A stretch of DNA of 64,000 nucleotides from UBA981 sp942490995 (GTDB lineage: Bacteria; Pseudomonadota; Gammaproteobacteria; Ga0077536). The stretch spans positions 1-64,000 of the forward strand of contig CALOBG010000067.1 in assembly GCA_942490995.1 (NCBI GenBank), given 5' to 3'. The position numbers and the translations under genes are program-made. Below are positions 8,565 to 16,691 of this stretch, in pieces. The notes below the pieces were generated by a model. That model saw only the letters and a program-made list of their open reading frames with translations, was not told where the DNA came from and did not search any database. The stretch's first letter is position 1; every line of letters starts with the position of its first letter.

Positions 8565-9430
8565 GGATCGCGACCCCAGTTGAGTTTCGCCCGCAGCGTC
8601 ACGAAGTGGTCGTGGGCGGCCGGGTGCAGCAGTCGAATCGAGCGCTCACGGCGGAAAATCCGCACCCGGTCCTCGGGCAGAAGCTGTTCGATCGGGTTGC
8701 CATCGCAGGTCACGCGCGACTCGTCGCCGCGGTCGGCGACGATTTCAATTTCGATAACGCTGGCGTCGCTGAGGACGATCGGGCGATTGGTCAGGGTATG
8801 CGGGCAGATCGGCACCAGCACCAGGGCGTTGATGCTTGGATCGAGGATCGGACCGCCGCCGGACATGGCATAGGCGGTGGAGCCGGTCGGGGTCGCCACA
8901 ATCATGCCGTCAGAGCGCTGGGAGTGGAGCAGCTTGCCATCGACCGAGGTATTCAGGGTGATGAGGCGGGCGCTGTTCCATTTCTGGATGACGACGTCAT
9001 TGAGGGCGTCTTCGGCGACCAGTACCCGCCCATCGCGGATCACCTCGCAGCCCAGCACTGCGCGTTCTTCGCTCAGATAGGCGCCGTCGAGCATTGCGTT
9101 CAGCCCGCTGTCGATCTCGGCTGGCGGCAGATCGGTGAGAAAACCGAGGCGGCCGAGGTTGATACCGGTCAGGGCGACATTGCGCGGGTAAATCAGCCCG
9201 GCACACTGCAACAGGGTGCCATCGCCACCGACCGAGATCACCAGTTCGCAGACGTCGGGCAATTCGCTGCCGGGCACGATCTGAAAGGTTCCGGCCGGTT
9301 TCAGCGCGGCGACTTCACTGTCGACAAAAACCTTGCACTCACGCTGGTTCAGCACCCGCAGCACGCTCTCGATCGCGTCCAGGACCGCCGGTTCATGCAG
9401 TTTGGCTACTATCCCGATGCGCGTGAACAT
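8558..9430 (-). CDS. nadK: NAD kinase
   Basis: 290 residues. Phosphorylates NAD to NADP using ATP. The catalytic Gly-Gly-Asp motif is present in ISVGGDGTLLQCAGL, followed by GINLGRLGFLTDL, LNDVVIQKW and the substrate-binding TPTGSTAYAMSGGGPI segment. Length and motif order match the bacterial family. It overlaps recN by 7 bases and is divergent from hrcA, the common arrangement in gammaproteobacteria. Confidence 0.97.
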   Translation of the reverse strand: MFTRIGIVAKLHEPAVLDAIESVLRVLNQRECKVFVDSEVAALKPAGTFQIVPGSELPDVCELVISVGGDGTLLQCAGLIYPRNVALTGINLGRLGFLTDLPPAEIDSGLNAMLDGAYLSEERAVLGCEVIRDGRVLVAEDALNDVVIQKWNSARLITLNTSVDGKLLHSQRSDGMIVATPTGSTAYAMSGGGPILDPSINALVLVPICPHTLTNRPIVLSDASVIEIEIVADRGDESRVTCDGNPIEQLLPEDRVRIFRRERSIRLLHPAAHDHFVTLRAKLNWGRDPC

Positions 9431-9500
9431 GGTCGGCGGGGTCCCCCCACGAAAGCTGCGGGCAAGTTAGCACTTCGGCTCTTGCAGCGGCAACGCCGAT

Positions 9501-9530
9501 TTTGCACCCTGTCAGTGAGAGTGTTAGATT
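9501..9530 (+). promoter_or_regulatory. hrcA promoter overlapped by a degenerate CIRCE operator
   Basis: A candidate promoter has -35 TTGCAC (9502-9507), 17 bases, and -10 TAGATT (9525-9530). Superimposed on it are two half-sites at the exact CIRCE spacing: TTTGCACCC (9501-9509), 9 bases, GAGTGTTAG (9519-9527). Each matches the CIRCE consensus (TTAGCACTC-N9-GAGTGCTAA) at 7 of 9 positions. CIRCE is the binding site of HrcA, whose gene starts 40 bases downstream, so this would be autoregulation by promoter occlusion. The match is imperfect and binding is inferred. Confidence 0.5.
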
Positions 9531-9570
9531 TTCGAGGTTGCCTACAGCGCGATAGTCGCAGTGTGAAATC

Positions 9571-10623
9571 ATGGCACGAGAGAATTCCAGCTCCGGTTTG
9601 AGCGAACGTTCCCAGTACCTGTTCAAGGTTCTGGTCGAACGTTACATCGCCGACGGCCAGCCGGTCGGGTCGCGTACCCTGGCGCGCGACGCCAAGCTCG
9701 AGTTGAGTCCGGCCACGATCCGCAACGTGATGGCCGATCTCGAGGACATGGGCCTGGTCAAGTCACCACATACCTCGGCCGGACGCGTGCCGACGGTATC
9801 CGGCTATCGCCTGTTCGTCGATCAGATGATCACGTTTCGCAATGTCAGTTCGAACGATATCCGCCAGGTCGAGACCAGCCTGGAAGACCAGGACGACATC
9901 CAGGGCCTGCTCAACAACACCTCTCGCGTGTTATCGGACATCACCAACCTGGCCGGACTGGTCATGATCCCGTTCAGCGATTCGCGTGCCCTGCGCCAGG
10001 TCGAGTTCCTGTCTCTGAACGATAACCGCGTGCTGGCGATCCTGGTCACTAATGATCGCGAGGTCGAGAATCGCATTATCAAGACCAATCGCAATTACAC
10101 CCAGTCGGAGCTGACCGAAGCCGCCAACTACCTGACTTCGGCGTTCGCCGGACGCGACATCGATGCGGTCAAGCAGCGCCTGATCCGGGAAATGTCGGCT
10201 ACGCGCGAAGAGATGGACAAGCTCATGGCGCTGGTCATCGAAATGTCGCAGAAGGTTTTCACGGAATCCGAGCAGGGCAAGGACTACGTCCTCGCCGGGC
10301 AGACGAATCTCATGGAGATCAACGAATTATCGGATATCGACAAGTTGCGCAGCCTGTTTGAGGCGTTCAGCCAGAAGCGCGATATTCTGCATCTGCTCGA
10401 GCAGGCCATTCAGGCCTCCGGCGTGCAGATCTTCATCGGTGAGGAATCCGGCTACGAAGTACTCGACCAGTGTTCAATCGTGACCTCGACGTATTCCAAC
10501 GACCACCGCACCCTCGGCGTCCTCGCCGTGATCGGACCGACCCGGATGGCCTATGAACGGGTCATTCCGATCGTCGATTTGACCGCCAGGATGCTCAGCA
10601 CAGCCTTGAATTCTCGAAACTAG
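9571..10623 (+). CDS. hrcA: Heat-inducible transcription repressor HrcA
   Basis: 350 residues. Winged-helix N terminus (SERSQYLFKVLVERYIADGQPVGS split over helices 1-2, then LSPATIRNVMADLEDMGLV and HTSAGRVPT), GAF-like middle, and the C-terminal segment GVLAVIGPTRMAYERVIPIVD. HrcA represses heat-shock genes by binding CIRCE and needs GroEL to stay active. It heads the hrcA-grpE-dnaK-dnaJ cluster; its 3' end contains the sigma-32 promoter of grpE. Confidence 0.97.
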   Translation: MARENSSSGLSERSQYLFKVLVERYIADGQPVGSRTLARDAKLELSPATIRNVMADLEDMGLVKSPHTSAGRVPTVSGYRLFVDQMITFRNVSSNDIRQVETSLEDQDDIQGLLNNTSRVLSDITNLAGLVMIPFSDSRALRQVEFLSLNDNRVLAILVTNDREVENRIIKTNRNYTQSELTEAANYLTSAFAGRDIDAVKQRLIREMSATREEMDKLMALVIEMSQKVFTESEQGKDYVLAGQTNLMEINELSDIDKLRSLFEAFSQKRDILHLLEQAIQASGVQIFIGEESGYEVLDQCSIVTSTYSNDHRTLGVLAVIGPTRMAYERVIPIVDLTARMLSTALNSRN

Positions 10624-10632
10624 CCCCCATCT
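10605..10632 (+). promoter_or_regulatory. Sigma-32 heat-shock promoter of grpE
   Basis: CTTGAAT (10605-10611), 13 bases, CCCCATCT (10625-10632). This matches the sigma-32 (RpoH) consensus CTTGAA / CCCCATNT with normal spacing. It straddles the hrcA stop codon and lies about 80 bases before grpE, so grpE can be induced by heat independently of hrcA transcription. Confidence 0.85.
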
Positions 10633-10713
10633 CCAGCGCTGCGACCGCGCCACGGCATGCGCTGCTTGGCTCGCGGACGGTCGGTTTTATTCCATCCGAG
10701 AGAGTTTTTATCC

Positions 10714-11277
10714 GTGAACCAAGAACACGAAGCCGACGACGCCATGGCCGCCCAGACGGCGAGCGCCGAAATGGACATGTCCGCTGGCGACGACGCCCCT
10801 GACGCGGACGCGGCGCTGCTCGAACTGCAGTCCCAGATCGAGGCCCTGAAGAACGACGTCCTGCGCGAGCGCGCGGAAACCGAGAACGTCCGCAAGCGCG
10901 CCCGCCGCGACGTCGAAGCAGCGCATAAATACGGCCTCGAACGGCTGGTACAGGAGCTGCTGCCGGTCAAGGACAGTATGGACATGGGGCTGCAGGCCGC
11001 CCTCGGCGCGACCGAAATCGAAGCCCTGACCGAGGGCATGGCGCTGACCGCGAAGATGTTCGATGACTTTTTCGGCAAGCTGAACGTGGTCGCGGTCGAG
11101 CCGGTCGGTGAACGCTTCGACCCCGAATTTCACCAGGCGATGACCACCGAAGAGTCGCGCGAGGTCGAGCCGGGTACGGTCCTTTCGGTGATGCAGAAAG
11201 GCTACCTGCTCAATGACCGACTGGTCCGCCCGGCGCTCGTGATCGTCGCCCGGGCGCCGGCCCCGGACGATGCTTGA
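10714..11277 (+). CDS. grpE: Nucleotide exchange factor GrpE
   Basis: About 187 residues from a GTG at 10714, preceded by GAGAGAG. An acidic, disordered N terminus leads to the long dimerising helix (LQSQIEALKNDVLRERAETENV) with the conserved RKRARRD, then the beta domain with FDPEFHQAM and GTVLSVMQKGYLLNDRLVRPALVIVA, split here by normal linkers. GrpE releases ADP from DnaK. A later ATG at 10744 is possible but loses part of the N terminus. Its stop codon is embedded in the -35 box of the dnaK sigma-32 promoter. Confidence 0.96.
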   Translation: MNQEHEADDAMAAQTASAEMDMSAGDDAPDADAALLELQSQIEALKNDVLRERAETENVRKRARRDVEAAHKYGLERLVQELLPVKDSMDMGLQAALGATEIEALTEGMALTAKMFDDFFGKLNVVAVEPVGERFDPEFHQAMTTEESREVEPGTVLSVMQKGYLLNDRLVRPALVIVARAPAPDDA

Positions 11278-11300
11278 AATATCGGCCACCACCCCCATCT
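11273..11300 (+). promoter_or_regulatory. Sigma-32 heat-shock promoter of dnaK
   Basis: CTTGAAA (11273-11279), 13 bases, CCCCATCT (11293-11300): a full match to the sigma-32 consensus with the same 13-base spacing as the grpE promoter. The -35 box overlaps the grpE stop codon; the transcript would begin about 60 bases before dnaK. Confidence 0.9.
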
Positions 11301-11366
11301 AGTCGGATAACCACGCCGCCCCCCTGACCGGGCCGGCAGAATCAGGATTTTTTACAGAGGCACATC

Positions 11367-13298
11367 ATGGGCAAGATTATTGGAATCGACCTGGGTACGA
11401 CCAACTCCTGCGTCGCCGTACTTGAGGGCGGCAAGGCCAAGGTTATCGAGAACAGCGAGGGTACGCGGACCACGCCGTCTGTTGTCGCATTCACGAACGA
11501 CGACGAGGTCCTGGTCGGGCAGTCCGCCAAGCGCCAGGCCGTCACCAATCCCAACAACACGCTGTTCGCGGTCAAGCGTCTGATCGGTCGTAAGTTCGAC
11601 GACGAGGTCGTGGCGCGCGATCGTGACATGGTGCCGTACAAAATCGTCAAGGCCGATAACGGTGATGCCTGGGTCGCGGCGAAAGATAAAAAGATGGCGC
11701 CGCCGGAGATCTCCGCGCGGGTGCTGATGAAGATGAAAAAGACCGCCGAAGACTACCTCGGCGAAACGATCAGCGAAGCTGTGATCACCGTGCCGGCCTA
11801 CTTCAACGATTCGCAACGACAGGCGACCAAGGATGCCGGTCGCATCGCCGGGCTTGACGTCAAGCGCATCATCAACGAGCCGACCGCGGCGGCGCTGGCC
11901 TACGGTATGGACCGGCGCGGCGGCGACGCCAAGATCGCGGTTTACGATCTGGGCGGCGGGACGTTCGACGTATCGATCATCGAGATCGCCGAGGTCGATG
12001 GCGAGCACCAGTTCGAAGTGCTGTCGACGAATGGCGACACTTTCCTCGGCGGTGAAGATTTCGACATGCGTTTGATCGATTTTCTTGCCGACGAGTTCAA
12101 GAAGGACCAGGGTATCGATCTGCACAACGATCCGCTGGCGCTGCAGCGTCTCAAAGAGGCGGCGGAAAAGGCCAAGATCGAGCTGTCGTCCAGCCAGCAG
12201 ACCGATGTCAATCTGCCGTACATCACCGCCGATGCGAGCGGACCCAAGCACCTCAACGTCAAAATCAACCGCGCCAAGCTCGAATCGCTGGTCAGTGACC
12301 TCATCGACCGCACCATCGAGCCGTGCCGCATTGCGCTCAAGGACGCCGGGCTCAGCAACGCTGATATCAACGACGTGATCCTGGTCGGCGGCCAGACGCG
12401 GATGCCGAAGGTTCAGGAAGTGGTCAAGAACCTGTTCGGTAAAGAACCGCGTAAGGACGTCAACCCTGACGAAGCGGTTGCGGTTGGCGCTGCGATCCAG
12501 GCCGGCGTGCTTGGCGGTGACGTCAAGGACGTTCTGCTGCTCGACGTTACCCCGTTGTCGCTCGGTATCGAGACGCTCGGCGGCGTGATGACGAAACTGA
12601 TCGAAAAGAATACGACCATCCCGACCAAGGCCCAGCAGGTGTTTTCGACCGCCGACGACAACCAGACCGCGGTCACGGTGCACGTCCTGCAGGGCGAGCG
12701 CGAGCGCGCCGATGGCAACAAGTCACTGGGTCGCTTCGACCTCGCCGACATCCCGCCGGCGCCGCGTGGCATGCCCCAGGTCGAGGTGACTTTCGATATC
12801 GATGCCAACGGTATCCTGAACGTCTCGGCCAAGGACAAGGCCACCGGTAAGGAGCAATCGATCATCATCAAGGCCTCCAGTGGTCTGGCCGACGACGAAA
12901 TCGAACGCATGGTCAAGGATGCCGAAGCGCACGCCGAAGAGGATCGCAAGTTCCACGAAACGGTCAATGCGCGTAACCAGGCCGATTCACTTGTCCATGC
13001 CACCAGGAAATCGCTGGAAGAGCTCGGCGACAAGGTCAGCGAAGACGAGCGCAAGGAAGTCGATGCCGCCATCGCCGATGTCGAGAAGGCGCTCGAAGGC
13101 GAGGACGCGGCGGACATCAACGCCAAGGCGCAGCGTCTCGGCGAGGTCTCGGGTAAGATCGCCCAGAAAGCTTACGAGGCGACCCAGGCGGAGGGTGGCG
13201 GCGCCAAGTCTGAAGGCGGTGCCGATACCGAAACCGCCAGCGCCGACGACAATGTCGTCGACGCTGACTTCGAGGAAGTTAAAGACGACAAAAAATAG
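11367..13298 (+). CDS. dnaK: Chaperone DnaK (Hsp70)
   Basis: 643 residues, the normal length. The ATPase domain (1-385) has IGIDLGTTNSCVAV, the second phosphate loop IAVYDLGGGTFDVSI and ILVGGQTRMPKVQ; the interdomain linker is DVLLLDVTPLSLGIE; the substrate domain and helical lid follow, ending in an acidic EEVKDDKK tail. It folds and refolds cytosolic proteins with DnaJ and GrpE, both encoded next to it. A strong sigma-32 promoter precedes it and a candidate terminator follows. Confidence 0.99.
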   Translation: MGKIIGIDLGTTNSCVAVLEGGKAKVIENSEGTRTTPSVVAFTNDDEVLVGQSAKRQAVTNPNNTLFAVKRLIGRKFDDEVVARDRDMVPYKIVKADNGDAWVAAKDKKMAPPEISARVLMKMKKTAEDYLGETISEAVITVPAYFNDSQRQATKDAGRIAGLDVKRIINEPTAAALAYGMDRRGGDAKIAVYDLGGGTFDVSIIEIAEVDGEHQFEVLSTNGDTFLGGEDFDMRLIDFLADEFKKDQGIDLHNDPLALQRLKEAAEKAKIELSSSQQTDVNLPYITADASGPKHLNVKINRAKLESLVSDLIDRTIEPCRIALKDAGLSNADINDVILVGGQTRMPKVQEVVKNLFGKEPRKDVNPDEAVAVGAAIQAGVLGGDVKDVLLLDVTPLSLGIETLGGVMTKLIEKNTTIPTKAQQVFSTADDNQTAVTVHVLQGERERADGNKSLGRFDLADIPPAPRGMPQVEVTFDIDANGILNVSAKDKATGKEQSIIIKASSGLADDEIERMVKDAEAHAEEDRKFHETVNARNQADSLVHATRKSLEELGDKVSEDERKEVDAAIADVEKALEGEDAADINAKAQRLGEVSGKIAQKAYEATQAEGGGAKSEGGADTETASADDNVVDADFEEVKDDKK

Positions 13299-13317
13299 CC
13301 GCACAGTGCAGATTGAG

Positions 13318-13359
13318 CCGAGCCCGGTCAGGCCCTGAGCCTTTCCGGGCTTCGGTTTT
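13318..13359 (+). terminator. Candidate terminator between dnaK and dnaJ
   Basis: CCGAGCCCGG (13318-13327) pairs with CCGGGCTTCGG (13345-13355), ten base pairs with one bulged base, followed by TTTTG. The T-tract is short, so it is likely a partial terminator that lowers dnaJ expression relative to dnaK. Confidence 0.55.
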
Positions 13360-13499
13360 GTTGAGGTTTGGACGGGCTGTAACGTTGCCACCCCGTGACC
13401 GCGGGCTGGCGACGCGCGCGTGGCGCAGGACGCGGTGCGGGTTCGCTCGGTTTCCGCGGTAGTTTTATGACGGCCTGATTAAGGATTTTTGAGACCACC

Positions 13500-14630
13500 A
13501 TGGCGAAGCGCGATTATTACGAAGTGCTGGGCGTTGATCGCAACGCCGCGGAAGGCGATCTCAAGAAGGCCTATCGCCGTCTGGCGATGAAACACCATCC
13601 GGACCGCAATCCCGGCGATTCGGCCGCCGAAGAAAGCTTCAAGGAAGTGAAAGAGGCTTTCGAGGTCTTAAGCGATCCGCGCAAGCGCCAGGCCTACGAT
13701 CAGTTTGGCCATGCCGGCGTTGATAACTCCGCCGGCGGGTATGGCGCGGCTGGCGGCGCCGGTTTCGGCGATATTTTCGACAGCGTTTTCGGTGACATCT
13801 TTGGCGCCGGCAGGGGCGGCGGTTCGCGCGCCTATCGTGGCGCGGATTTACGTTATGACCTCGAAATGTCGCTGGAAGACGCGGTCGCCGGCAGCGAAAT
13901 CAAGATCCGCGTGCCAACCCTGGTCAAGTGCGAGACCTGTGAAGGCAAAGGGTCGCGCAGCGGTCGTGCGCCGAGCACCTGCGGCACCTGCAACGGGGTT
14001 GGACAGGTACGTATGCAGCAGGGCTTTTTTTCCGTACAGCAGACCTGCCCGAAGTGCCGCGGCGCGGGCTCGACAATCTCCGATCCGTGCGCGAGCTGTG
14101 GCGGATCGGGTAAATCGCGCGGCCACAAAACAATCTCGGTCAAGGTTCCGGCCGGGGTCGATAACGGCGACCGCATCCGCCTGTCCGGCGAAGGTGAGAT
14201 TGGACAGAACGGCGGTCCGCCCGGCGATCTCTACGTCAACGTGGTGGTCAAGCCGCACGCCATATTCAGTCGCGAAGACACCGATCTGCGTTGCGAGGTG
14301 CCGATCGATTTCGTCACCGCGGCGCTCGGTGGAGAACTCGAAGTACCAACCCTCGAAGGGCGGGTGATGCTGAAGATCCCGCCTGAAACGCAGACCGGAA
14401 AGATGTTCCGTTTGCGCGGCAAGGGCGTGCGCTCGGTGCGCGGCGGCGGCCTCGGTGATCTGATCTGCAGTGTCATCGTCGAGACCCCGGTCAACCTGAC
14501 CAAAGAGCAGAAAGAGACCCTGAAGAAGTTCTCCGATTCCCTGACCGGCGGCGGCGTCAAACACAGTCCGCGCGCGAGTTCGTGGCTGGACGGGGTAAAG
14601 AAGTTTTTCGAGGAAATGAAATTTTCGTGA
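13500..14630 (+). CDS. dnaJ: Co-chaperone DnaJ (Hsp40)
   Basis: 376 residues. J domain at 1-70 with the HPD motif (MKHHPDRNPGD), a Gly/Phe/Ala-rich linker, a cysteine-rich zinc domain with four CxxCxGxG repeats (CETCEGKG, CGTCNGVG, CPKCRGAG, CASCGGSG), and the C-terminal client-binding domain. DnaJ stimulates DnaK ATPase activity and delivers substrates. No separate sigma-32 promoter was found in the 200-base gap before it, so expression probably depends on read-through from dnaK. Confidence 0.98.
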   Translation: MAKRDYYEVLGVDRNAAEGDLKKAYRRLAMKHHPDRNPGDSAAEESFKEVKEAFEVLSDPRKRQAYDQFGHAGVDNSAGGYGAAGGAGFGDIFDSVFGDIFGAGRGGGSRAYRGADLRYDLEMSLEDAVAGSEIKIRVPTLVKCETCEGKGSRSGRAPSTCGTCNGVGQVRMQQGFFSVQQTCPKCRGAGSTISDPCASCGGSGKSRGHKTISVKVPAGVDNGDRIRLSGEGEIGQNGGPPGDLYVNVVVKPHAIFSREDTDLRCEVPIDFVTAALGGELEVPTLEGRVMLKIPPETQTGKMFRLRGKGVRSVRGGGLGDLICSVIVETPVNLTKEQKETLKKFSDSLTGGGVKHSPRASSWLDGVKKFFEEMKFS

Positions 14631-14652
14631 TCAGCGGCGGGGGACTGCGGGC

Positions 14653-15468
14653 ATGGGCGATGACATAACCCGCGTCGGTATTACCGGCGCCGCCGGCCGT
14701 ATGGGGCGTACGCTTATTGAACTGTGTGCGGCCGACCCGGGGCTCAAGTTGACCGTCGCGGTCGAACACCCTGACTCGCCGCATGTCGGCATCGACCCCG
14801 GCCTGCTGACCGGCGGAGAAGCGCTGGGATTCACGATCGGCGCCGATCTGGCCGCATCCGTCGAAGCCTGTGACGTGGTCATCGATTTCACCATCCCCGA
14901 GTCGACATTGAACAATGTCGCGGTGTGTCGCGCGGCCGCACGGCGTATGGTCATCGGCACCACCGGCCTCGGACCTGGCGTGGAAGTACTCGAAGCCGCG
15001 GCCGGGGATATGGCAATGGTGTTCGCACCGAACATGAGCGTCGGCGTCAATCTCTGTTTCCGCCTCGCCGAACTGGCAGCGCGCGCCCTGGGCCAGGATT
15101 TCGACATCGAGATCATCGAGGCTCACCACCGCCACAAGATCGACGCACCGTCCGGCACCGCGGTGCGTCTGGGTGAAATCGTGGCGGCGACGCTGGGCCG
15201 CGACCTCGCCGCGTGCGCAGTCTACGGCCGCGAAGGGCGTACCGGTCCGCGCGCCCGCGAGACCATCGGATTTGAGACCATCCGCGCCGGCGAGATCGTC
15301 GGCGACCACACCCTGCTGTTCGCCGGCGCCGGCGAGCGTATCGAGATCACCCACCGCGCGCAGGACCGCTCGACATTCGCGAGCGGGGCGTTACGCGCGG
15401 CGCATTGGGTGATGCAGCGTGAGCGCGGTCTGTACGATATGCAGGACGTACTGGGGCTGCGCGGCTAA
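14653..15468 (+). CDS. dapB: 4-hydroxy-tetrahydrodipicolinate reductase
   Basis: 271 residues. Rossmann motif GITGAAGRMGRTL at the N terminus; the catalytic and substrate segment EAHHRHKIDAPSGTA near residue 160; IGFETIRAGEIVGDHTLLF after it. Catalyses the NAD(P)H-dependent reduction step of the lysine/diaminopimelate pathway. It starts 22 bases after dnaJ, the order seen in Pseudomonas-type genomes where dnaJ-dapB-carA-carB are adjacent. Here a 250-base structured gap and an oxidoreductase gene are inserted between dapB and carA. Confidence 0.97.
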   Translation: MGDDITRVGITGAAGRMGRTLIELCAADPGLKLTVAVEHPDSPHVGIDPGLLTGGEALGFTIGADLAASVEACDVVIDFTIPESTLNNVAVCRAAARRMVIGTTGLGPGVEVLEAAAGDMAMVFAPNMSVGVNLCFRLAELAARALGQDFDIEIIEAHHRHKIDAPSGTAVRLGEIVAATLGRDLAACAVYGREGRTGPRARETIGFETIRAGEIVGDHTLLFAGAGERIEITHRAQDRSTFASGALRAAHWVMQRERGLYDMQDVLGLRG

Positions 15469-15503
15469 ACAGGCGTGCGAAAACTTCGTACACCATTCGT
15501 GGC

Positions 15504-15624
15504 GTGCGGGTCGCGCGTCCGGCTAGCGTTCGACCGTGCATCCGTGCACGGTCTCACTGCCTCGCGCTGCGCTGAACCCTCCTGGCCCGCTTGCGCTCGA
15601 GGCCGCCTGACGCGCGACCCGCAC
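15504..15624. repeat. Structured intergenic element with long inverted repeats
   Basis: The 250-base gap after dapB contains a perfect 16-bp inverted repeat, GTGCGGGTCGCGCGTC (15504-15519) and its complement at 15609-15624, enclosing 89 bases. Inside is a second perfect hairpin, GACCGTGCA (15532-15540), loop TCCG, TGCACGGTC (15545-15553). There is no T-tract, so it is not a simple terminator. It is unrelated in sequence to the 145-bp repeats found elsewhere in the window. It could be a structured RNA, a mobile palindrome or a processing site. Confidence 0.55.
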
Positions 15625-15719
15625 ACCCGGCGCACCCCGGGTCCATTATTCCGCGCGGCTGGGGTCTCCATCGCCTCCCCGGCGACGGCGCTCACAGTGA
15701 CGCAAGCACAGCACTAACG

Positions 15720-16691
15720 ATGGCCAGGTTACGCGCAGCGGTTATCGGCGTCGGTTATCTCGGCAACTTTCACGCACAGAAATACGCTCAGAGTGAGGAC
15801 GCGGAACTCGTCGCCGTGGTCGACAGCGATCGCGCGCGCGGCGAAGAAATCGCGGCAAAGTACGCCACCCTGGCAGTTACTGACTACCGCGACATTCTTG
15901 ATCGCGTCGATGTTGTTTCGATCGTGGTGCCGCCGGCCTTTCATTTTCACATCGCGCATGACTGCCTTTCAGCCGGCGTACACACGCTGGTGGAAAAGCC
16001 GCTCACCGAACGCGTCGACCAGGCTGAAGAACTGATCCGCTGCGCGACCGAGAACGCGGTGGTTCTGCAGGTAGGTCACCTCGAGCGCTTCAATCCCGTG
16101 GTCCTGGCGTTGCGCAAGCATGTCAGACGGCCCGAGCTGATTGAAGCACAGCGGTTCACTGCCTACAAAACGCGTGGCACCGAAGTCGATGTCGTGCTCG
16201 ATCTCATGATTCACGATATCGATATCGTCCTCAGCCTCAGCGACTCGCCGGTCGAAGCGATCCATTCCACCGGCACGGCGGTGGTTACCGACGACATCGA
16301 CATCGCGCACGCGCGCATCGAGTTTCGCGACGGTCTGGTTGCCGAACTGGCCGCGAGCCGCGTGTCGCAGGAACCGACCCGCACCATGAAAGTTTTTGAA
16401 GGGCAGCGTTACATCGCCCTCGATTACATGAATCACGAGCTGCGCATCGGTACGATCGAGGACGGCCGCGAACGGCAGGACTTAAGCGAAATGACCTTTG
16501 AAACCGAAACTATCGTTCGTACCGACGTGCTGCGTGACGAAATCACCTCGTTCATGGCCGCCGTACGCAGTGGTACGGCGCCGCGCGTGACCGGCGAAGA
16601 CGGCAAGCGCGCGCTTGAACTTGCGATCGAAATTTCGCTGCGCATCAACCGCCACCGGGCGACCCAGGCCAGCGCCCAGGGCACCCCCTAG
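15720..16691 (+). CDS. Gfo/Idh/MocA family oxidoreductase, GnnA-like
   Basis: 323 residues. NAD(P)-binding Rossmann motif GVGYLGNFH (residues 10-18), the family EKPL motif (92-95), and VGHLERFNP typical of the branch containing UDP-N-acetylglucosamine 3-dehydrogenase GnnA, which with the aminotransferase GnnB makes the 2,3-diamino sugar used in some lipid A molecules. No gnnB or lpx gene lies in the window, so the function is by resemblance only. ATG at 15720 precedes the Rossmann strand by the usual few residues. The stop codon TAG is the first part of the adjacent repeat (CTAGCAGG). Confidence 0.8.
   Translation: MARLRAAVIGVGYLGNFHAQKYAQSEDAELVAVVDSDRARGEEIAAKYATLAVTDYRDILDRVDVVSIVVPPAFHFHIAHDCLSAGVHTLVEKPLTERVDQAEELIRCATENAVVLQVGHLERFNPVVLALRKHVRRPELIEAQRFTAYKTRGTEVDVVLDLMIHDIDIVLSLSDSPVEAIHSTGTAVVTDDIDIAHARIEFRDGLVAELAASRVSQEPTRTMKVFEGQRYIALDYMNHELRIGTIEDGRERQDLSEMTFETETIVRTDVLRDEITSFMAAVRSGTAPRVTGEDGKRALELAIEISLRINRHRATQASAQGTP

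Noticed and set aside
9467..9493. TTAGCACTT at 9467 as a second CIRCE half-site upstream of hrcA
   Set aside because: The left half is 8 of 9, but the partner at the required spacing (CAGCGGCAA) matches only 5 of 9 positions.
11352..12683. Long open frame of about 443 codons antisense to dnaK
   Set aside because: Shadow of dnaK codon bias; no recognisable motifs or start signal.
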